Assembly (NCBI GenBank): GCA_030063045.1
Contig: JAQSEB010000033.1
Span: forward strand, 1,240,001 to 1,304,000
DNA length: 64,000 bases
Reading direction: 5' to 3'
Source: Pratylenchus scribneri
Lineage: Eukaryota; Nematoda; Chromadorea; Rhabditida; Pratylenchidae
This document shows positions 1-11,880 of the stretch, one piece after another. Made by a program: the position numbers and the translations under genes. Numbering within the stretch: position 1 is the stretch's first letter; each line of letters opens with the position of its first letter. Under the pieces are notes generated by a model that saw nothing but the letters and a program-made list of their open reading frames with translations, made no database searches and was not told where the DNA came from.

Positions 1-1549
1 AATTTATTCAAATAAACCTTTTTCAACGTAAATTCCTCAAAAATGAATTAATCCAATTGAATATTGTATTTTTTGGAAAAGTAAAGGGCGTGAGAAATCA
101 TCCAAAATTAATAGGGCTAAAATCAAATATTTAGAAAAAAATGGGTTTCCCATCAAAGTTCATTCCATTCATTCACTTTTAGTTCTTTTTGATGTGATTT
201 TATTTAGTTTTAAAATTGTGGGAATTGGGAAAAGTGGTCTCGCTCACATTTTGCCGACATTAAATATTAATTAATTAATTCGAATGAACGAATAAACTTT
301 TTGTCCATTCAATTGCAAAATATTATTATTGTAAATATATTTTTGGATTATCACCGAAATTTCTCTGATCAAATCCTACTGTATTCGTACAAATCCATTA
401 TTCCCACAATGCAATCCTTTTGTGCACTTTTTCCATTTCCGTAGCCATTTTTGAGTATATTTGTGCTTCACAAAATCCAAATTTTAATGCAATTATTTTC
501 CCCGCATTTACGCAATTCAATCCCCCCAATTTATGGGGCATGGAATGGGAATAGCAAGATTTTTAGCGTTCCATTTGAAGGTAATGAATGATAATTTGAT
601 TGGCGGACATTTTTAAGGGAATTTGTGGGGACGGGGTGCGCCTAAGGTGACTTCCGGTGATTCCGCCGCCGCCCCTTTCGACCAGCTGCTATTTTCTCGG
701 AAATTGGCCAGCAGCCTGGAGAAAAGCCTTCGTCATTTTTATGCCACCGCCGCCGCCGCTCATTTACCCATTTCCCCCAATTGACTGGCCAAAAATGCAA
801 TAAAATTGGCTGCTAAAGAGAATATCCCATTTCCAATTTTCTTCTTTCCCAAAAGCCCTTCAGCTGCTGGCTTCCTCTATTGGCCATAACAAAAGGGCCT
901 AAATAAGTTGTTTTGAGTGCCAAAAACAAAAACACATTCCTCTGGGCTTAGCTTTAGGTGGACACAACGTCAAATTGCTTTTGAATTTTATATTTGTTTT
1001 TTTATGAGTGGGCCACAAACCATTTTAAAAACAGCAACAATTCATTCCCCCCAAATCCCAATATATTCATTGCATTCAATTTAACATTGGATTTGGTGCA
1101 AAACTGACCATAGTCTGGATGGACTTTTAATTTCCCTTTCTTTTCTACCTCGTTCCATTCAAATTATCTAAAAATAAACTCTTCTTGAAGGTTCATTCTC
1201 CAATTTTGATATCCCCAAAATGTGCGCGACATTTCCGCCTCCTCCCAGAGTCGCCTAATTTTTCCCTCCTTGTTCTGCTGAACTTTTCCAAAATTTAATT
1301 AAAAAGCGTCTTCCCCTATATTTCCCTTTTTTAGCCTCAATTCCCAATTGCCATCGTCCATTCATTCATTCGCCCACTCATTTTCAGCCAATTTACTCAC
1401 CCACCGCCCATTTGCATAACCTAATCCCAGGCCATCCGGACCTTGGCCCCGCACTGTTTCCGCTAATAAAATAAAAGGACGAACGTGAATTTTTGACAGC
1501 CTATTGTTTGCACTTCTCTGCTGCTGATTTAAAGCGACAGAAAACAAAA
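1..1549. other. Non-coding upstream region
   Basis: No convincing coding exon seen. The stretch is AT-rich with a short GC-rich patch around 630-770 that contains GCC/CCG triplets. The part nearest 1550 is the presumed promoter and leader of the peptide hormone gene that follows. Confidence 0.5.
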
Positions 1550-2181
1550 ATGAAATCCACAAAAATATTCGCCTCAAATGTGAATGGAATGATTGGCCAA
1601 CAAAAAATCAGTGCCAGATTCATTCAATTCCTACTTTTCGGTTGCATGTTCCTTTGCATGTTTTCCTTTTCCAATTCATCCAATCCTTCAACCTCCTCAC
1701 CAACAACATTTTATTCTGAACATAAAGGCAATGAAGAGCAATTTACGGCGCAAAATAGTGCCGATGAAGAAGAAAACAACAAAATTGAAGATGAAGAAGT
1801 TGGGGCAAATATGCAGGCCGAAATTGTTGAAAATGAAGACAATTGCGATGTTCATCATAATCAGGGATTACATGGTAGGCAAATTGCCAAAAGTAAATTG
1901 AAATATGACAATTTAAGCTTTGATGGAAAGAATTTGTGAACTTTGCCACGATATGTACAGCCATCAACGACCAAATATGCGAGCAGATTGCAGGTAATTT
2001 TAAAAAACCCTCCAGCAGGGGAGTGATTTGAGCAATTTTTGAATGTTTTAGGTCAAATTGCTTCCGCAATGACAATTTCAAACGTTGTCTTCGACTTTTC
2101 AAGCCAATAGCCAAACCCATGGGCCAAAACCGTGGAATGCGGCATTTGGGCGAAGCAATGGATGCCCTCTCCCTTTTTTGA
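1550..2181 (+). CDS. CHH/MIH/ITP-family neurohormone precursor
   Basis: Predicted precursor of an ion-transport-peptide / crustacean-hyperglycaemic-hormone type neuropeptide, a secreted hormone family of ecdysozoans. Three exons (1550-1874, 1918-1993, 2052-2181) join in phase to 176 residues. The C-terminal domain has six cysteines spaced C-x15-C-x2-C-x14-C-x3-C-x8-C. This matches the family pattern except that the third gap is usually about 12. It also has the family-like stretches RICELCHDMY and CRSNCFRNDNFKRC. An N-terminal hydrophobic run (FLLFGCMFLCMFSF) can act as signal peptide; an alternative ATG at 1589 shortens the n-region. Between signal and hormone lies an acidic Asn/Glu-rich spacer without an obvious dibasic cleavage site. 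The protein ends SLF with no Gly for amidation. An AATAAA follows at once. Both introns are short (43 and 58 nt), and exon 2 carries three of the six cysteines. Family call is from the cysteine frame; receptor and function are unknown. Confidence 0.8.
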
Positions 2182-2183
2182 CA

Positions 2184-2189
2184 AATAAA
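2184..2189 (+). terminator. AATAAA polyadenylation signal of the ITP-like gene
   Basis: AATAAA starting within a few bases of the stop codon at 2181, in a T-rich context. Confidence 0.6.
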
Positions 2190-2567
2190 AATTTCAAAAT
2201 AATATATTTTACCCAATTTTGATCTCAAAATAATTCACCGTTGATGATCTCTTTTCCAGCAAAGCAACCCACCAAATATTATTTGCTCCTCTCCTTTTTA
2301 TTCTTGTTTATCCAACAAATTATTCCAATTCCCCTCATTCCGGGTTGTTCTCCACAACTTTATAAAATAAACAAAAAATGATTGCTGCTTTTACATTTTC
2401 CCAATAACTTTATTTTTTAATCCTTTTAATTTTCCTTTGTATTTATTGTATTTTTCTATAGAAGGGAAAGCATAAATTGAAATTTACAGTAAAATATTTT
2501 ATTTTGCAAAAAAAAAGTATTGAAAACCAGATTCATATACCTATCCTAATTCCTAATATACTAACGA

Positions 2568-3456
2568 ATTAACTAAAAACACGAAAAATCAGAATTTAAC
2601 TAAAAACACAAAAAATCAGAATTCAGCTAAAAACACAAAAAAAATCAGAATTAGCTAAAAACACAAAAAATCAGAATTTAACTAAAAACACAAAAAATCA
2701 GAATTCAGCTAAAAACACAAAAAAAATCAGAATTAGCTAAAAACACAAAAAATCAGAATTCAACTAAAAACACAAAAAATCAGAATTCAGCTAAAAACAA
2801 AAAAAAAAATCAGAATTGGCTAAAAAATAAAAAATCAGAATTCAGCTAAAAACACAAAAAAATCAGAATTGGCTAAAAAAAATCAGAATTCAGCTAAAAA
2901 CACAAAAAAATCAGAATTAGCTAAAAATACAAAAAATCAGAATTAGCTAAAAATACAAAAAATCAGAATTGGCTAAAAAATAAAAAATCAGAATTCAGCT
3001 AAAAATACAAAAAATCAGAATTCAGCTAAAAATACAAAAAATCAGAATTGAGCTAAAAATACAAAAAATCAGAATTCAGCTAAAAATACAAAAAATCAGA
3101 ATTCAGCTAAAAATACAAAAAATCAGAATTCGACTAAAAACACAAAAAATCAGAATACAAAAAATCAGAATTCAGCTAAAAATACAAAAAATCAGAATTA
3201 GCTAAAAATACAAAAAATCAGAATTGGCTAAAAAATAAAAAATCAGAATTCAGCTAAAAATACAAAAAATCAGAATTCAGCTAAAAATACAAAAAATCAG
3301 AATTCAGCTAAAAATACAAAAAATCAGAATTCAGCTAAAAATACAAAAAATCAGAATTCAGCTAAAAATACAAAAAATCAGAATTCGACTAAAAACACAA
3401 AAAATCAGAATTCAGCTAAAAATACAAAAAATCAGAATTCAGCTAAAAAAATCTGA
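2568..3456 (+). repeat. 25-27 bp minisatellite, locus 1
   Basis: More than 30 tandem units of about 25-27 bp with core TAAAAACACAAAAAATCAGA followed by ATTCAGC, ATTAGC or ATTGGC variants. Subfamilies (AACAC versus AATAC; ATTCAG versus ATTGG) form local blocks, which indicates unequal exchange or slippage. The same unit occurs at 19.9 kb and, inverted, at 62.2 kb. Confidence 0.95.
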
Positions 3457-3916
3457 ATTTGATGGAAGGACAAGGACTATAATGAATAATGATGGATTGA
3501 AAAGACGAAAAGCGGAACAATTTATAATTTGGTGCCAGTCTGATTCTATGTTATAGTATTAATACAGGCTTCTCATTCTCAACGAGATCTATCAATTTGC
3601 TTAATGTTTTTGGATCTAGAAAATTTTCTGCATATTTCAATACTTTTCTGCAAATTAAATATTTCCCAAAATAAACACTTCGATTTTATAAAAGAAAATT
3701 AATTTTATGCCAGCGGTCAATCCATTTTCGACAAACAGAATAAATTAAATAAATTAAATAAATTAAATAGAACAAAATTATCATCTTTAAATTAAAATTG
3801 TCCCTCGATTATTATTGTCTTTCTTTGTTCTTTGGATTGATTTTTAATTCCATTCATCATCAAAGGTCGCCGAAATTCATTCTTCGTATATTGGCTTTAT
3901 CGGGCTAGCCTGAATT
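3457..3916. other. Intergenic sequence
   Basis: AT-rich, with a short (AAATT)n run near 3740-3765. No gene recognised; holds the 3' flank of the Bora-like gene. Confidence 0.5.
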
Positions 3917-5056
3917 TTAAAATAAATCAAAAATGGGGTTAATGGTTAAACCCACATCAATGGTGAAGGAAGGCGCCATTCCCATCCATGAACTGCATCC
4001 AACACTGCCACTGTTGTTGCTTGTCCCCAATCCACTGCTTCCTTCTTCACTGCCATTTTCCACCACTTTTTCTCCCACAAATCCGGTCACAATTTTTTCA
4101 TTCTCATTTGAATTGCGTCGAACAAATCCACCGCCATCTTCGCCCAAATCTGCCAAAATCTCATTGGCATCAATTCCAAATGAAAGTGATTCTTCGAGTT
4201 GTTCGAATTCTTCTTTGTTTCCATCAAATATTGGACTCATTTGCTGCAAAATGTTTGCTTATTTACAATTAAAATAAATATTAATTTAACCTTTTTGTCG
4301 TCAACAGTGAAATCCAAAATTCGACGAGTCGACTTAAATTTGTTAATTTTTGGATAATTTCACAAAATTTTGATAACCTCGAATGTGGGAGAACTTGGCG
4401 AAACTTGGAGTGAGGAAAAATTAGTCGACGAAGGCTGAATTTGATTAAATATTATTCATTTTAAATATTAAATTTACGGTGGCCACTGATGATGAAGGAT
4501 GGCTGCTATTACTTCCAATCAGGCCAGGAAAACTGGGCGAGCAGAAAACAATGGATTGGCCTTGGCAATTTTGTTCATTTGGCGATGATGAATTCGAAAT
4601 TGCATCGGGCGAAGAATTCGTTTGAGTAAGATCATTTTGGCGACGAGCTGGAAGAATTATTTTGACTAATTTAATTCAATTATTAAAACCTCTTTTCGAT
4701 GAAGCAGGTGCCACATCGGGTGATGGGACAATTTGGGCATTTTTACTCCAAAATTGGTCGATGGCCGAAGGTTGTGTTCGGTTTTGTTCAGCATCCGGAT
4801 CCCTTTAAATTTATTATCTTAAACATATTGCTTGCTTTAATACCAGTCCTGTGGTGGCAATGACAGTTCAGATTCATCGAATTGGACCGGACGAAGCACT
4901 GCCATTTGATCAATTGACCAGCGAAATTTCTGCAATAATATTTGATCAAAAATTAAATGAAATTATTAATCATACATTCTTTTTCTTTCCTCTCTCCGCT
5001 GCTGCTCTTGTAATTGGCAGTGGTGATTTGAACTGTTCCTCATTCGAATTTTCCAT
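3917..5056 (-). CDS. Bora-like activator of mitotic Polo kinase
   Basis: Likely homologue of Aurora borealis (Bora; SPAT-1 in C. elegans), a phosphoprotein that helps Aurora A activate Polo-like kinase at mitotic entry. Read on the minus strand from ATG at 5056 through about seven short exons to the stop at 3917. The diagnostic part is exon 2 plus 3: FRWSIDQMAVLRPVQF, then a conserved-type block ending DQFWSKNAQIVPSPDVAP. Later parts are Ser/Pro- and Asn-rich, with SPSSPTF, RRILDF and QMSPIFDG, an acidic helix, and a low-complexity Gly/Ser tail. A TTTTCAG acceptor-like site 46 nt before the ATG could receive a spliced leader. One internal junction near 4450-4500 has two possible donors (GTAATA and GTAAAT), so about 15 residues there are uncertain. 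Family call rests on the FRWSID region. Confidence 0.68.
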
Positions 5057-5549
5057 ATTTTTTATGATATCCCGAATTTACCTATTTATCTCTTTCTGAT
5101 TCTGAAAAGGAAAAATCAGATTTTTATTTTCGAAAATTTAATATAAAATAATGTTGCTAACATTATCAAAATAATGATCAAAAAATAAAAATTGATTTAG
5201 CAAAAAAAAGCAAAACAAATGATTTAGATTTATTGAATGGAAGAATTTATAATTATTTATTTTAAAATTTAAATGAAATTCATAATTGTGAAAAAAGCGA
5301 AATTATTTATATTTATGTTAATTGTCAATACAATACTTCTAAAATACCTAATAAAAATGTAATTTGCAAATATCAACAAAATTGAAAGAAAGGGAGGATG
5401 AATGAGGAACAGGAAAGGAATGGAATGGATATCATATCATTTATTTATTGATTCTGACATAGCATCCTAATTAATTAATGGTCGTCTTTGCTTGTTCCTT
5501 CAACGTTTTGCACAATTTTTTCATTGCAATCCTAAATTTTTAGAATGTT
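5057..5549. other. Short intergenic region
   Basis: AT-rich spacer between the start of the Bora-like gene and the 3' end of the zinc-finger gene, both on the minus strand. No further gene seen. The same-strand order with about 490 bp between them is wider than typical nematode operon spacing. Confidence 0.5.
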
Positions 5550-8360
5550 TTATGTATTGTCATTGCCAATTTTCACCTTTTTCTGATGTTCCATCAAAAT
5601 AGGATTGCCTAAAGTGCGCAGCAATTCTTCCATTACTGACAACCCGATAACTCCATTATCCGTTGAATTGTCATTATCACCGCAATTTTCATTTTTGTTC
5701 GTTGTCGACGACCAACTAAATATTAATTTTAAAAAAAATAATAATACAAATTTATACAATTGGAGTTGAGCAGTTGGGGGAATTACGGTATCTGAAGGGA
5801 CGGCTGCCGGCGGTGGTGTACTTTCCATTGCGATTAGAGTTGCATTCCGACGTGATTTTTCCCCTTAAATTGTGATGTTTAACTTAATTAATAAGCCAAT
5901 TTGATGTTACCTTTTCTCAATGCACGCATTTTGCGGCGATTATTTTGCTCATCAATTTGTTGTTGATCAAATGCATCGGCAGGGAATATCATTTTCGTTT
6001 TTTCATGTTCCATTGCTTTTCCCATTCCATCCAACAAAAATGGGACCATTGTTGATTCCGTTGGACTTGGATCACCGCCTCCAACATTTCCACTCAACAG
6101 CATTCGATGCGAACGATTGTGTTCGGCCAGGGATTTGCGGCATGGAAAACATTTTCCGCAATCTTTACAATCATATGTGTATCCAGTATGAGTGCCCATG
6201 TGCAAATTAATGTCAAATGCAGTTAAGAATGTCTAAAAACACAAAAATTATGGCAAAATCAATTTAAAACCAACTTTTTGGCAAATTTCGCATGTATGTG
6301 CACTATTATGAAGTCGCATATGCTCATTGAGACGGAAGGTATTGCTGAATTTCAAATCGCAAAGAGGACATTTCGTCAATTGCTGTTGAGGTTGGAACTG
6401 ATGAGAATATGAGGAGGTGGAATGGCCGGACAAGGGGACCATTGTCGGAGGACCGTTGGAGGCTTCGGATTCATGCATTGCTAAATGGGCTTTGTATGCG
6501 GATGTTTCGGCAAATGTTAGGCAACAATGCGGGCACATATGATATGGTAACTCAGAAAGGGCCGGCATTGACATTTTACATGAAATTCAATGATGAATCT
6601 TTTTTTGGGTGTTAAGTCCGCTTACTTTTATTATCGTTTCTGGCCGAAAATCCATTGTTGGCCTTTTTGCCAATTTGATTCGGTTCCTTTCCATCATTTA
6701 GTCTTTTCTTTCCCACTGTCATTTTTGCTTGGTTATTCTTTTTGTCCGGTGCTCCATTTGAGCATTGGCTTTGGATTGATGATTGGTGGGGTCGATGAGG
6801 TGAATTGTTTAAATGATTGAAGAGGGAGTTGTTAAACGGTATTGATGACGAAGAATTTGGAGGAATTTGAAATGGAGCCGATGAAATGGGGACAGGAAGG
6901 GAAGTTGGAGGAAGCATATTTTGGCCATTCACTAATGCTGAAATATTTATTGTGAATTTCTAATTTTATTTCCTTATTTATCCACCTAATAATCCGGCGA
7001 ATTGTCCAAGAAATTCGTTGGATTGATTTTGCCCTGCAGCATTTCCTGGAGGACTCTGATGATCAACTTTTGGCTCGACTGGCAATTGAAATGTTGATTT
7101 ATTTTGTTGGTGGATTGTTGGATTTTGTTTCGCTTGTTGCAATTTAATCCTTTCCTCAAAGCAATAAAAGATGTTTGGGAAATGGTCCACAAAATGTTGA
7201 ATAAGTGAAAGATGATCAACGAATGTTTTGGAGCACTGAAAAATGAAATTATCATCAAAAATGAATTCCTTTATTATCTGTCTGCATCCACCAACGGCAA
7301 GAAGTCCCTGTGAGATCAAATCCTGGCTGAATGGAATAATTGCCGAAGATGAGGATGTGGAGGAAGATTGAGAAAAGTTCGTTGGTGATAAATTTTCAGG
7401 TGGCGAATTTCCAGTGTCCAATTTTGTGCCAAGTGGTTTTTTGCTAGGAGAGGAGGAAGAAGTGTTGAAAAAGTTCGGTAAAGGATTTGCTGAAAGCAAT
7501 AAAAATATTAATGAATTGAATGAATAATTCAATCTGCACCTTTTAAAAATGCGGAAATGATGTTCATTTGATTCATTTCATTCGGATTCCCATGTTCATT
7601 TGATTCTCCTCCATTACCATTCCCATGTCCAAAGTTATTTTTGTCACCATCGGCGGAAATGGATGAAGAATTGTTTTCGTCAGTGACAATCATCTGAATA
7701 ATTTATGTGTGACATTTTTAAATTTTATTCTCTCCAAATCCAAATTTAGGCAGATAATTCCTCTCACTTATACGTATATTTCATGTAATTGAGGATTGAG
7801 GTACATATTAAACCCACCCAAGTCCCAATCTACTCCTCTTTTTGATAAATTGGTCGAATTTTTTGTGAAAACTCGGAACCCATGAATAAAAATACACTGA
7901 CTTATTTGGTTCATCCTTTTTGCGTCAAGTCATTATTGGTAAGTAATTATTATTTTTAATTAATCCACTATAATATTTTCATACAAAATTATTCAAAATA
8001 ATTCCCTTCTTTATGATAAGTAGGGCTGGGATGAGAACTTAAAATAGCTTGAAACCAACATAAAACATGTTTTAATCAATGTTTTTGTTGATTTCGATGG
8101 ACTTTTATGTCAATATGCCAATATTTCGGCACCATTTTATCAATATTTTGAAGAATTTTATTAAATTTTACATTTTTAGAAAAATTTTTGAAATTTAGTC
8201 CCACAGTTCAGCAAAAAGGCTAATAAAATTAGAAATTTTTAAAATTTCTTACACATTTTTCCTCTTCATTGTTAGAAGCATTTTCATTTTGTTCAGCCAA
8301 TTTTGTGTCCCCATTTGCCATATCTTTCTGCTTTTGTTCCAAAAGTTGGTCTAATTTCAT
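5550..8360 (-). CDS. C2H2 zinc-finger protein with four fingers
   Basis: Probable nuclear DNA-binding factor. Read from ATG at 8360 (MKLDQLLEQKQKDM) to the stop at 5550. The first intron is about 550 nt and opens with a good TGT|GTAAGA donor. The N-terminal half is Asn/Ser-rich with a possible short domain ISAFLKANPLPNFF and a cysteine-bearing block around 7130-7250. Four classical fingers follow at about 6570-6140: CPHC...H-x3-H, CPLC...H-x3-H, CEIC...H-x3-H and CKDC...H-x3-H. The last two are consecutive, joined by a linker ending HTG. The C-terminus is acidic, Asn-rich and of low complexity. A 42-nt intron at about 5720-5760 was needed to keep frame. A 60-nt stretch near 7245-7305 is in frame either spliced or retained. 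I do not recognise the orthologue. Confidence 0.72.
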
Positions 8361-11300
8361 CTTCTTTAGCAAAATTAATAATAAAATAATATTTTGTGCT
8401 AAAAGTGAAGGGAAAAAGAAGGAAGTAAGCAGTCATTCATTTTTCAGTCACTTTTAGAAGGGAGTTAGAAAGGGTTTGAAGGAGTCCTTCGCCTAAAGCG
8501 CCTCAGGGGTTTTTCGGGCGGAAAAGCATTAGAGCATGGAGGGGGGAAGGAGAAGAAGCAGCAGAACTTTTTCTGCGGGGGCTTATAGCTGGACGAGGGA
8601 GGGTCGGCTGGCGAAAAGGGTAGTAGAAGCGCTGCACAACAGCAAAAACCGCCCGGGGCACAATTGTGGGGGTGGTGAAGTTGCTGGCCTCTGGCTGAAT
8701 GATGAAGGGGAGGGGGAAAAGTGGGAGCAACATTTTGCAGTCGGCGGCTGGCCGTTTGGCGGTGTAACGCTACTACCAAGGGGAAATGGGATGGACAGGT
8801 CCTAAGGGCAAAACGCCAGCGGCAAAATCGGCACCAGCCCCCGCCCAAAAGAAAGAAAGTCATGACCGACTAGTAGTAGTAGCTGCATCCACTCCCCCTC
8901 CATTTTCTTGATGAACAACATTAGCCCCCTAGCCTGAGGGCATTTTGGATGGGGAACGAGGCCAAGAAGGCTAATTTGTCTGGACTTCGCCCATACACTG
9001 GCCCTTCTCGACTGACTTGAACTGGGTCTGGGTATGAGATATGAGTGAGTATTTATTACATATACTCTTTAAGAAGGTGGGGAATATTTTAAAAATATAA
9101 ATGAAAAATTGGAAGATAAAAGAAAAATTGGTGAAAATGAATTGAAAATATTGCAAGAGATAATTTCACATACTCTTGAATAGTATATGCAATTTCGCCT
9201 TGGGGCAAATTAATAGATAGCATTCTTAGAAAAGATAGTAGCAGCTCGTAGAATTTATACAACTTGTCAAGATTTTATTTTATCTTTTTTGGATTTGAAT
9301 TGAAGCCGATAGAAAGATCAATCCAATAGGATTAAAGGTTAAAAGCGCATTTTCTATTCACTAGAAAAGCAAATTTTAATAATTTTTTCGTAAAATGCCA
9401 CCAATGACGATGGGGGAAGAGGAAGAAGTGAAGAATGAATGGAAGAGATGAATGAGGTTAGGAAGAGGAAGAATGGTTGAATGAGGAAGGTTGAGTTGAG
9501 CCCTATCAGGGAGAAAATCATCAATTGTGAATTTGCCTCATTCACTGGGAATGTCCTTCCCCCAAAGTCCGTGAGGTCCAAACTCATCAAAATCATAGCG
9601 CGCCATCATTTCCCATTCAAATTCCCACAAATTGCCCAAAGCCATTTTGATGGACTGATCATTTTTTTGGAAAATCACTGGACATTTGCCACGGGGGTCA
9701 AAGAGTCCCCATCTCCTCCATTCGATGATTGAATAATTCCATTTCCAATTCATTCAATTCTCATCCCTGCCAATGCCAATGCCAACAGTACCATCCAATT
9801 CCCATCCGCCTCCACAAAACGGAGGACACCAACAATTCCCAACATTTCTTTTTCCTATCATAATCTCATCCAATTCATTTTTGTATCTATTTTAATTCCC
9901 CTCCGGTCACATCCATTAATAAGAATACCAAAATTGGAAAAATGACGATCAAATATAATTTTTTTCCAAAATGGAATTTGATGAATGAGTGATAAATATA
10001 AATGACGTAATATTTTAAAAAAGTTTTCCTAGAAAAAAGAAAGATTGAAAAGTCAGTCTAATTCTAATCTTAAAATTCCATCAATAGAATGAAAATACAT
10101 TATGCACATTTTTTCCATTTTATTCATCATCCAGCCGGTTTTAATAAAATCGGTAAGATCAAAATAAAAGGAGGAGGAATTGGCCTCTTGAAAAGAAAAG
10201 GGAAATGTTGACGACCCCCCGGGGGGATGGATGACGACATGGCCGTTCATTTTCATTCATTGGCCAATTCAATATTATTATTAAATGTTACAATGAAATG
10301 AATGAAATGATGTTTTTTGCATCAAAAAAATGATCTAATCGGTGAACGGAAATAATATAAAAATGCCATGCTCTCAATCTTGTGATTTGGCATTTGATGC
10401 ATATTTCCCTACAACTCGCCGTTTAATAAATCCAAAATTACATCATTTTGAACAATTTTTTGATATTTTTCCCCACATAATCGACATTGGCACGCAGTTC
10501 AGGCCATTTGACCTTTCATGGCATTTTTTACATTTTAATTGTACTTTTCCATTCCCCCACATCCACCCCACACATCATTCTTGACAAATGCCAACAACAA
10601 AATGTAATTGTCGATTCCGATGAAAATTTTGGCCATGATTGGCACATGCCTTTCAAAAGACAAAATAATTTGGAGTAGAATATAAAGTTTTCCATTTGGC
10701 ATTATTATTTGAAAATAACCGGTAAAACCACAAAATATTTTGAATGTTTCCCTCAAAACATTTTGATTATATCCGAATCCGTGCCAAATTTGGCCTATGA
10801 CCCCCTTTTTCCCCACCGCAACAATTTTAATTAATTAAATGGCAATATTATGCGGTCTTTGTGAACAATACAAAAATGGCAAATTGTTGTTCACAATTCA
10901 TTTAAGGGATTATAAAACAGATTATTAAGGGTTAAAAAACAAAATAAGGGAATGAGTAGAATGATCTCCGTTCCAATTCCAATTCCCTACCCAAAATATC
11001 CCATACCGTATTTGTTCAAAAATATCCTTTCTTCTCTCAATTAACACTAAGTATTGGAATTGGAATTAATATCCACCGACAAAATGGCCATTTAATACCG
11101 TTTCTCCCTCTTTCAAATCTCCCCAACATTTTTAATATTCATTCTAAATTTTTTTATCTTTTTGATTTGGTATTTCTTCTATTATTTTTACGCAAATTTT
11201 TACTTCAAATGTCAATTCCTTTCCTAAAAAATATTTTGTTGATTCCTCCAAATCCGTTGTTTTTAATTTCAATAAAATCCTTCACCATTCAATTTCATTC

Positions 11301-11864
11301 CATTCATTTTCATTTCTTGTTTGTTCCGGCCATTGCGTCGAGGATCATCGGCGGCATTTCCTCCCCAGCTTTGAAAAATGGCACGGATGTTGCCGGAAAT
11401 TGAGGGCGGATAATCCAAATGTCAATAATAAATGGATAATAAAAGGAATGGGAGCAGGATATGACCAACCAACCAACCACCGGCCTCATTAAAACGCCCA
11501 CCAGTCTCAGCCAAAAGCAGCAAAGGACGAATTTATTTTATTTTAAAAAGTTCAATACAATTTCGCCCCTCTTCCACCGCTATTTCCAATTATTAGAAAG
11601 CAACAGATCCTACCACCCTCCACCCACTTCTTTCCCTCCTTTTAATTTTTAGGCCAATCCCAAATTAGTATCGGCCACTCCTTTTTTGGGTTGGTCCAAT
11701 TTTTATTTTTAAATGATTTGACAAAAATGAAATAAACTTATTCTTTTTTTTATTTTTCGGTTTTCAATATTGTTGTACGATTTTAATGTTTAATCAGATT
11801 GAAAATTTTAATTATATATTTGTTGTTTATCTTTCTTCATTCCTTCCACTTTTTAATAATTAAT

Positions 11865-11880
11865 CCCCCCCCCCCCCCCC
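11865..11880 (+). repeat. Poly(C) tract, 16 bases
   Basis: Uninterrupted run of C in an AT-rich setting; one of several long G/C homopolymers in the window. Confidence 0.9.

Noticed and set aside
2568..3456. Regular short repeats resembling a CRISPR array
   Set aside because: Units are contiguous, AT-rich and without unique spacers, and the DNA is eukaryotic; it is a minisatellite.
8465..8863. Long overlapping open frames on both strands in a GC-rich patch
   Set aside because: Opposing frames, Pro/Phe/Arg low-complexity translations, no splice partners and no family resemblance.
9538..9753. Minus-strand open frame with protein-like text (WRRWGLFDPRGK)
   Set aside because: No start context, upstream exon or recognisable family; kept only as a remark in the gene-poor region.
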